From contig CP136062.1 in NCBI GenBank assembly GCA_032622095.1, forward strand, positions 135,758,960 through 135,822,959: 64,000 nt of DNA, written 5' to 3'. Shown here piece after piece: positions 56,765 through 64,000 of the stretch (position 1 is the stretch's first letter; the number at the start of each line of letters is the position of its first letter). The notes under the pieces were generated by a model. That model was not told where the DNA came from, did not search any database, and saw only the letters and a program-made list of their open reading frames with translations. The position numbers and the translations under genes were made by a program. The DNA comes from Siphonodentalium dalli (Eukaryota; Mollusca; Scaphopoda; Gadilida; Siphonodentaliidae).

Positions 56765-58657
56765 ACGAGAGGCCGATCACGATCGGCAGATGTTTAACCC
56801 ATACATGGGCGATAGCGATTAGCTATTTTTATAAATTTTATAAATCCTTACACCAACCTTTTCATGAGTGCAAAAGTTTCAACAATTCACACTTTATATA
56901 GTGATCGTGTGAAAAATATTTAGTTATCACATTGTGTCAACAGGATTGGTGGAGGATGTTAATATTTTTAAGCAAATAAACCAAATGACCCTCACTATGC
57001 AGGTTAGGGGTGTGTTATCGTCAACTATGCCAAGAACTATAAACATAATCAATGGAAATATTTGAGTTATCAAATCGGATAGAATGGGGTTAATCTTACC
57101 CAAACTAATGAACTGATAAACACAAAATAGTCTATGAAAAGCATGTCATTGGATTTAGAACCCCATACAATAAGTCAGTCTCAAGAATACCAGCACCATT
57201 AATATTATCCTGGAGCCCAAATGCAATTGAGGGAATTTCAAAATAAGACATTTCCTCTAATGATGAATATTCAATTGGTGATGTATTGAAACCCTTACTG
57301 AACCTGGCTCAAAGTGAAAGGGATAATATTATATCTGTCTATCGCATAATATGTGTCTATGGAATGGTTTAATTTTAATCCCAAATCCATGCAAATCAAA
57401 AGTGGATCACCATCAACCTGGACATAACATAGGAGAATGATTAAATGAAAAGCATCAAAACCATATGATGTGTGGAGAGGGTTAATCATTTTCAATGACA
57501 TCATGTTATGGAACTAAGGAATGTGTGGATAAATTTTTGTCTAAGATAAGACAACAGTGTTTGTAAAGAACAATGTCTGTAAAACAACACTACAAAGTAA
57601 CAATGGACTATTCCAATTTATTATTTTAGAATAGGTGTCATATAGTGTGTGCATATAGCTAATGTAATAAACCTGTTTCAACAAAGGGGTTAACTTCATA
57701 TTGCACAGAAAGCAGAACTCCACCAGAGAGTGAGTAATCAATCACAGTTTGACATAATTATGATAACAAGTCCAGCCAGCCAGTGGTACCACTATCATGC
57801 TTTATAGCATGTAGTATCTAATGTCATAGTGATAATTAACTCATTTCAATAACACACATTGCTGTGGGATATATGTTCTCTTCAAATTCCCAGCAGTAAT
57901 TACTTGAATTATAAAGGGTCATAACTCTGTTAAAATATATCGGATCAAACCCATATTCGAACTCGATCTGTATTTAGGGGTGATAAATTCATATACCAAA
58001 TTTTGTGTTGATCAGATGAAAAATGTTTTGAGTCATAGCAGCTTGGGTGAATTCTAAGTAAACATAAGAGTGAAAAGGGTTAATTAAACAATACCAAAAA
58101 CCATACAGATGAAGAACGTGCTAAGAAAAACCTAGGTAAGAAATATGAGGCAGATCAGAAGAAATATGTTCAACTTATTGCATTGGATAGCATGTGTGTA
58201 AAGGGTTAATTATTTTCTAAACTGATCAACCAATCAATACCAAAAACTATACAGGTGAGGGGTGTGTCATCATAAACCTACATATCAAATATGAACACAA
58301 TCGGACAAAAAAATATTTCGGTTAGAGCATCGGATTTTTTTTAAATTTATTTTATTTTCGAAAAAAGGATCATAACTCCTTTAAAATAAATCGGATCAAA
58401 CCCATATTCGAACTCGATCTGTATTTTTGGCTGTGAAACTCACATACCAAATTTGGTTCCAATCAGATAAAAAATGTTTGAGTTATGGCAGAATGCGTGA
58501 ATTCTAAGTTGAAAAAGGGCCATAACTCTGTAACAAAATCTCGGATCAAACCCAAATTCGAACTCGATCTGTATTTTGGGCTGAGAAACCCATATACAAA
58601 ATTTGGTTTCGATTGGATAGAAAATGTTTGAGTTATCGCATTACTCGTAAAGTGTCT

Positions 58658-58688
<31 letters not shown>

Positions 58689-58779
58689 GACAGACAGACA
58701 GACAGACAGACGGACGAACGACGAGTGGTCAATCCGGGCAACGACACTATGTTTACCATACTATGGTATGGGTAAACAT
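56765..58779 (+). mobile_element. Helentron/HINE-like element, family A, copy 2
   Basis: It begins ACGAGAGGCCGATCACGATC with the 5' hairpin and GTTTAACCCATAC, and ends TACCATACTATGGTATGGGT AAACAT with the inverse subterminal repeat. The middle shares AACCAAATGACCCTC, CAATAAGTCAGTCTCAAGAA and CTGAACCTGGCTCAAAGTGA with 1190-1610 in the same order. Core repeats with GGATCAAACCCATATTCGAA start near 57915, 58370 and 58520. A GACAGACA/GACGGACG microsatellite lies at 58660-58712. It sits inside a TTAA MITE. Confidence 0.8.
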
Positions 58780-59004
58780 AAAAATGGTCAATGCATTCTC
58801 TTATATATGTGAGGCGACCTATGGTCGATTCGCATATATAAGAGAATGCATTGGCACAGGGCATAACTGTAACTATCACAATGTGGTCAAGGAGCCGGTT
58901 CCAATGATATCCATATTTGTATGGTTCTATTGAGACAGACCGAAGATATTTTAGGCTGTTGAAGCTTTATTTGGCCGGTTTTGGCCGTTTTGTTGGGTAA
59001 AGGG
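58780..59004. repeat. Right half of the split TTAACCCTTTACCCAACA MITE
   Basis: The sequence resumes AAAAATGGTCAATGCATTCT and runs through the second palindrome and GGAGCCGGTTCCAATGATAT. It ends CCGTTTTGTTGGGTAAAGGG with TTAA at 59005-59008. Confidence 0.85.
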
Positions 59005-59368
59005 TTAAAACGGCATTATAAATGGGTTATTGCATAGTATACTAATATATTGGATCATATAAGGTGGTGTGTATTAAAATTAAACTTCAGCTATCACGAC
59101 TGATCCCTGATAAAAGTCTACATGAACTTCTCCTTATTATTCAAATTGGAAGAAGTCACTTCTCCCAATTTGAAACCTCGAGGCTGTTCCCTGTGCTTGC
59201 GATTCATATTCCGTATCAAAATCAAAACGGTTTATTCACTGAAGTACATGCAGTGTTTCATATGTTTGAATCAATAGCACAACATATAGATAGAAATAGA
59301 GTACAGTGAGGGTGTACTTACATGTAGCAAGATATTAGGCATATCTCAATGTTACCCAACATCGTCGT

Positions 59369-59443
59369 TTGTTGAACATATTATCTGAACATTTCCTAAG
59401 GGATAAATACTCATCAATGAGTATTTAGTATAGAAAGGGTTAA
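59369..59443. repeat. Right half of a TTAACCCTTTCTATACTAAA MITE
   Basis: GTTGAACATATTATCTGAAC, ATTTCCTAAGGGATAAATAC and GAGTATTTAGTATAGAAAGG GTTAA give the right end. It shows the unoccupied site matching the insertion point at 61137. Confidence 0.65.
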
Positions 59444-59449
59444 TATATA

Positions 59450-60515
59450 TAGAATATGTAGCTATGGTAGTGTCGTCGCTTAAACTGTTTATGTCCGTGA
59501 GGAGATTTTAGCATCTATAGGGTGAGTTTAAACGACAACATTTAGCTATATATTTTATTTATCCATCACACAAAACTTGCCTTTTGTGAAGTAAATCTGT
59601 CATTTTCCTCAGTTTTACATTCCTTATTTTGATGACGCCCTTGCATTTATTGGGTCAAGCAAACTAATTAGCATTCATGACGTGCAAAAAATGGAGTGCA
59701 GCTTAGAGCGAAATAGTTCATTCGGTTTGTTTTATAGTTATTCTAAGCTGGCCTTGTACTATAGATGGTTTATAGATGTTTTAGAGCAAAAAACACATAT
59801 CCGTTTACAAATTTTGTATCAATTGCTGTAAATTATGGATGATGAAAGCATCCCAAAATCACTATGGGGTCATTTAGGTCAGTTGAATTCCCTAGTTACC
59901 TGTGCAATTTGCATATGCAATTATTTCATGAAAGCAGTACTAACCTAATAAAGCTACATTGAACTAATAAAGCTAAAGAAGTAATAAACGTAACGTTTAT
60001 TAGGCAGGCTTTATGTAGGCAATAGAGGTAGTGAGCGGTGGATAATATATATATATATACTATACTGCAGGTGACAGTAGGTCTCTATTTTGGAAGAAAT
60101 TACAAAAGTTACAAACCCAGACAACAGTCAACTGAGATGATCTGAAAACTCCGGAAAAACATTCTGCGACATAAAACAAAACCGCAGCACAGGAAGAGCA
60201 CAAGAAAATTACAATACTAATTTGGTTTGAACATTATGTCTAAAAGTGTACCTGTAGAAGCTTGCTTATCACACCTGATGTGTCCCAAATCAAGTGTTTG
60301 CAAAGTGCCCTTCCCTGCCACCTATTCTCGTCCAAGAGACTCAAGAACACACAGGTACAACTTACCCAAAACAAACATAACACACACTAGTTACAATTAA
60401 TTAAACTGGCAAATGCACTTGGCATCGACCTGCAGGTGTAAAGATCTTTAAGTAGAAAATTAACAGCACAGCTAGGAGCACAGGGTGCATGTTGTCTCTG
60501 ATTTTTTTTTGGTGA
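59450..60515. other. No gene recognised
   Basis: AT-rich sequence with a TA run at 60040-60060. I see no exon or repeat family. Confidence 0.4.
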
Positions 60516-60527
60516 AACATAGATAGG

Positions 60528-61041
60528 TTAGATCATGCCATGAATCTCTACTCTGGCTAACGCCCGTAGAGATCATATTCCACCAGTACAAAACCTGGGA
60601 ACTTTTTGAAGTTTTGACAGGGAACCTTATAAAGTCGAAAAAAATAATGCGGGGAATATATTTCTTAGTTATTATCTGTTCTTTAATGATGTACTTCACT
60701 GTAGGTGAAGGTCCCGACTCAAAATTGCATGCTTTTCTGTGACTTGTGAGCTGATATCGCAAAAAAACATCAAATTATAATTACTCAGGAAAAATGCCAT
60801 AATTGTATGCGACACAAAGAAAATTCGCTCACAAATTCACTTAAATCGTGACATTTCCTACAGTGAATTACATGTACATTATTAAGAACAGATAATAATG
60901 AAGAAATATATTCCCCGCGTTATTTTTCGTCTGTATAAGGTACCCTGTCAAAACTTCTCAAAGTTCCCACGTTTTGTACTAGTGGAATATGATCTCTACA
61001 GGCGTTAGCCAGAGTAGAGATTCATGGCATGATCTAAGACT
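60528..61041. repeat. Foldback element with ~165-bp arms
   Basis: The left arm (60528-60695) starts TTAGATCATGCCATGAATCT and carries ACTCTGGCTAACGCC, AATATGATCTCTAC in inverse, and GGGGAATATATTTCTT. The right arm (60880-61041) is its inverse, ending AGATTCATGGCATGATCTAA. The spacer is about 185 bp. The minus-strand frame 60472-60762 reads through the left arm. Confidence 0.8.
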
Positions 61042-61085
61042 AGGTATGGTAGCTTGTTCTAGTATCCTCATGCTCCCATGTGTAA

Positions 61086-61138
61086 CCCTTTCTACACTAA
61101 ACAATCATTGGATGCGTAGTTATTTGTTGAACATATTA
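61086..61138. repeat. Left part of a split TTAACCCTTTCTATACTAAA MITE
   Basis: GTAACCCTTTCTACACTAAA and GTTATTTGTTGAACATATTA are followed by the 1433-bp insertion. The MITE resumes at 62574 and ends at 62703, with TTAA at 62704-62707. Confidence 0.75.
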
Positions 61139-62571
61139 CCGTACTGACCCGGTTCAAAGCCCATGCCCGTGTTTAAGCCCACCCATATATTTTGGCCAAA
61201 TTCCATGCACAGGGGTATATTCGTGTTTAAGCCCACCCCAAATTTTGTTCAATTTCAGCGGTGGTAAGTAAGTATTTGCTAATGATACTTCCCAAATAAA
61301 TAATTCCAATATAACGGGAAGTATATTCACAAACGATCGGTGACGGCGAGAATGCCACGAAAAATGGAAAGTTATACTTCGTAGGTATTAGCGATAATAA
61401 ATAAAATAAAATAAAGTTAATCTTAAAATCTCATTTGTTTATTCAATTATACTTCCTGGGGGAAATCAAATACAAAAGAACGCACTCGCTAACGGCGTAT
61501 ATCTGAGAACGCGGTAAACATCAGTCACTTAAAAGTCACGTGCGTCCATCGCGCACATGTCAACAACAGTACTGTAAAAACATATTCTTTGTATGTCGGT
61601 ATGTTCCTACATGTGGCCAAACACAAAAAGAACTCATTCCCTGGTTATGTAAACACACGGTGGGTATAATAATGGGGCAGAAGGGGGACTTGTCATCCAC
61701 AACACCCCAACAGCACAAGATGCCTTCAAAAAAAGAGATACCGATGTCGTATTGGTACCCGGTAAATAATCATTATTAAAAAAACTTCTATTTTTCACGT
61801 TTTACGATATAGACTATAGTATAAATATTAATCTGTGTCAACGGTTTGGAAGCGATAGGCTAACTCCAAACATTCAAACACGTGTTCTTTTTGCATACGT
61901 ATTTACATCGTAATTTCGTTAATTAACTAGACTCACTGGGGCCGTCACTATTGTATTGTAACTCTTTGTAGACAACGGGCCATGAATAGAGCACTGGGTA
62001 ACAGTGGGTTCATTGTTATCCTAATCGGATTAAGTCACTCTCTTATATGTTGCATAATATTCCCCTGTACAATTTTCAGACCTTTTTTAATTATTATCTT
62101 TGGCTTCGAAAACGACGGCAAAGTTGTGTTTTAATTATATTGTTGTGGGGATCATGTACCGGTACATCTGAACATTGATATAAACTATAGATATAGACTA
62201 TAGATAGTGGATTTACCCAGCTGTCTGAAATGGCAGAAATGCGATGACCCATGATGCTTACAAACTGTCATTTATGGGAATTTTGGGCAATAAAACAAGA
62301 CAAGAAGTAATATTTTAATATACACATCAAAATGAAAAAAATACTTTCTCAAAGTAACTTATACTTAACTTTATTTAATCTGGAAGCCGTGTATATTTCC
62401 CCGAATCTCTGTTGGATCGACTTTATTTTTTGGATCCATTTCTTCAGTTTTACTCTCCCGATTTCTTGGGATTTTTGGTTTGCAAAGGGTCATATTCGAG
62501 TTTAAGCCCACTTGGATTTTTGAGCTAAAATAAAACAAAGGCCCCCTGGGCCTAAACGCGGGTCAGTACGG
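61139..62571. mobile_element. 1433-bp TA-flanked DNA transposon, nested
   Basis: The ends are perfect 13-bp inverted repeats, CCGTACTGACCCG and CGGGTCAGTACGG, flanked by TA. A GTTTAAGCCCAC motif recurs near the left end (61173, 61219) and near the right end (62500) on the same strand. A frame of 79 codons (61540-61779) has no recognised transposase motif, so the element looks non-autonomous. The TA duplication suggests a Tc1/mariner-type or other TA-targeting superfamily. Confidence 0.82.
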
Positions 62572-62573
62572 TA

Positions 62574-62703
62574 TCTGAACAACAATGAATAGGAATTGTT
62601 CTGCACTTTCTATTATCTGTCCTTATTGAACATCCCTCCCGATAGACCATTCCAATGTATACTTTTATAACAAAGTGGGAGAATCAATTTAGTATAGAAA
62701 GGA
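62574..62703. repeat. Right part of the split TTAACCCTTTCTATACTAAA MITE
   Basis: TCTGAACAACAATGAATAGG, GAACATCCCTCCCGATAGAC and GAATCAATTTAGTATAGAAA GG complete the family order. TTAA follows at 62704. Confidence 0.75.
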
Positions 62704-62784
62704 TTAAACTATGTAGTATAAGAATTCAAACTACAAATGGTTTAGCTTGTTTGGGGTTTATCATCATTTCAGCAGTTAACCCCA

Positions 62785-62935
62785 GGGACCAGCCTAGAGG
62801 TCTCAAATTGGGAGAAGTCACTTCACCCTGTTTGGTTATTAGGGAGAAGTGGACAGTTATCAGGGAGTAGCAAAGTTCAATTTATACCCCAACATCACCC
62901 TACAACGATCCAATAAGTATTGCTGGAGGGTCAGG
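62785..62935. repeat. Partial hAT-like CAGGGACCAGCCTAGA element
   Basis: CAGGGACCAGCCTAGAGGTC, CAAATTGGGAGAAGTCACTT and CACCCCAACATCACCC-like words match the left half of 4779-5139. The right terminus is missing. Confidence 0.6.
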
Positions 62936-62939
62936 TTAG

Positions 62940-64000
62940 TACGTTTTCAGATTTGTGCAGCTTTTGACAAAGGAACCAGTCTATTCAACAAGAGACATTG
63001 AGTGCACACAAATAAACAGACAGGAGAGTCCCAAATACAATGACAGATGACAGCTATATGTAGATAGCAATTTTCATTTACTAAGTAGTTATATCAACTT
63101 TGAGATGAAAATCATTCATTAAAATGTACTTAGAAGAGATTCATGACATGATCTACAGAATGGCTAGAGTATCATTGCTACATATGAAACAGCTCTTTAC
63201 CCTCTTCCCATCATGGCCATTATTTTTTGCAATATCAAACCATCTCACCAAGAGCTATAGTAGCTTACAGTAATTGTAGGTTTGTGTATTGCCTGTTATC
63301 AAAATAGACAGGTTGCAGAGCAACAAATTGTTATGTACTTGATGGGAATGAATAGTCAATCTTGTAGCCCATTAAAATAAACATAATTTGGAACTGTTAA
63401 ATATCAATTCAGAACTGCACCAATTTCCTAATTGACTAAATGCTAATGTTATGGCAGTGAATAGTATCTTCTTGGATTTTATGCGATTGGTATTCTATTC
63501 CATCCATGTAATAATGCTAATATTTATATGTGAATAATATGTGGACGGATTTTTAAAGATTGGTATAATGTTGCATCTATGTATTGTATTACTCTCTATA
63601 TGCTTTCATTTTTGATGGAAAACATCCCATGTATTAAACAAAATTTGAAATGTGATGACCACACATTATTAATAGTTATATGTGTTCCAACTGAAATTAG
63701 CTCTAACCTGCTTATATTCTTGTCAGTTCTAATATAATAATTTTATAATTTGACATACACTACATGCAACAGTGTGCAATTGGTAGCATTAGTCCGCACA
63801 TGGCTATGTGCTTATCGCTAGTTATGGAAATTCAGATTGTGCCATTTGTTATCGTACTAGTACTTGTTGGGAATGAACAGATACTGCCTTGTATACATTT
63901 AAACATCCATCATTAGGAACTGATAAATATCACCTCTTATCTGCACAGCTTTCTTAAATGCTAATATTATGCAGTGAGTAGTACCGGTAGATGGTTGGAT
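62940..64000. other. No gene recognised
   Basis: AT-rich unique-looking sequence to the end of the window. I see no exon, RNA gene or repeat family. Confidence 0.4.

Noticed and set aside
58463-58879. 138-codon minus-strand frame with VCLSVCLSVCLSV
   Set aside because: It is the antisense of the GACA microsatellite and adjoining MITE palindrome.

Overview
This is eukaryotic, repeat-dominated genomic DNA from an invertebrate animal, most likely a marine lophotrochozoan and probably a mollusc. The reasons are the very low coding density, long introns, canonical GT/AG splice sites, CR1/L2-like LINE and tRNA-headed SINE remnants, and many non-autonomous DNA elements. Several of these carry ~130-180 bp tandem cores next to GACA/GACG microsatellites, as reported for bivalve and other mollusc genomes. 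Species assignment is inference.

The only host gene I can support is an MGAT2 orthologue (alpha-1,6-mannosyl-glycoprotein 2-beta-N-acetylglucosaminyltransferase, a Golgi N-glycan enzyme) on the minus strand. Four coding exons are recovered: exon 1 at 35380-35922, exon 2 at 15360-15457, exon 3 at 11403-11502 and exon 4 at 4614-4744. Their phases join exactly (0, 2, 0) and together encode about 290 residues. The C-terminal part must lie beyond position 1. Intron 1 is about 19.9 kb, intron 2 about 3.9 kb, intron 3 about 6.7 kb and intron 4 more than 4.6 kb. No gene is recognised upstream (about 36-64 kb).

The rest is a dense, nested mobile-element landscape. (1) Non-autonomous elements with a common plan: 5' hairpin, short subterminal inverted repeat, tandem core, GACA/GACG microsatellite and a 3' hairpin carrying the partner repeat. 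They lie at 366-2563, 6701-10462, 16286-17022, 20265-22772, 32336-33468, 39079-42425 and 56765-58779. Two are inserted in other repeats, and the empty sites can be rebuilt with no target duplication, which fits Helentron/HINE-type rolling-circle elements. (2) TTAA-flanked, piggyBac-like MITEs in at least four families. (3) hAT-like MITEs with 8-bp target duplications (4779-5139, 45996-46249, 53449-53675). (4) TA-flanked palindromic MITEs and a 1433-bp TA-flanked transposon (61139-62571) nested inside a MITE. (5) Large foldback elements, minisatellites, a 5'-truncated LINE (49490-50845) and a SINE (51381-51816). Regions not listed below hold AT-rich sequence in which I see no gene.
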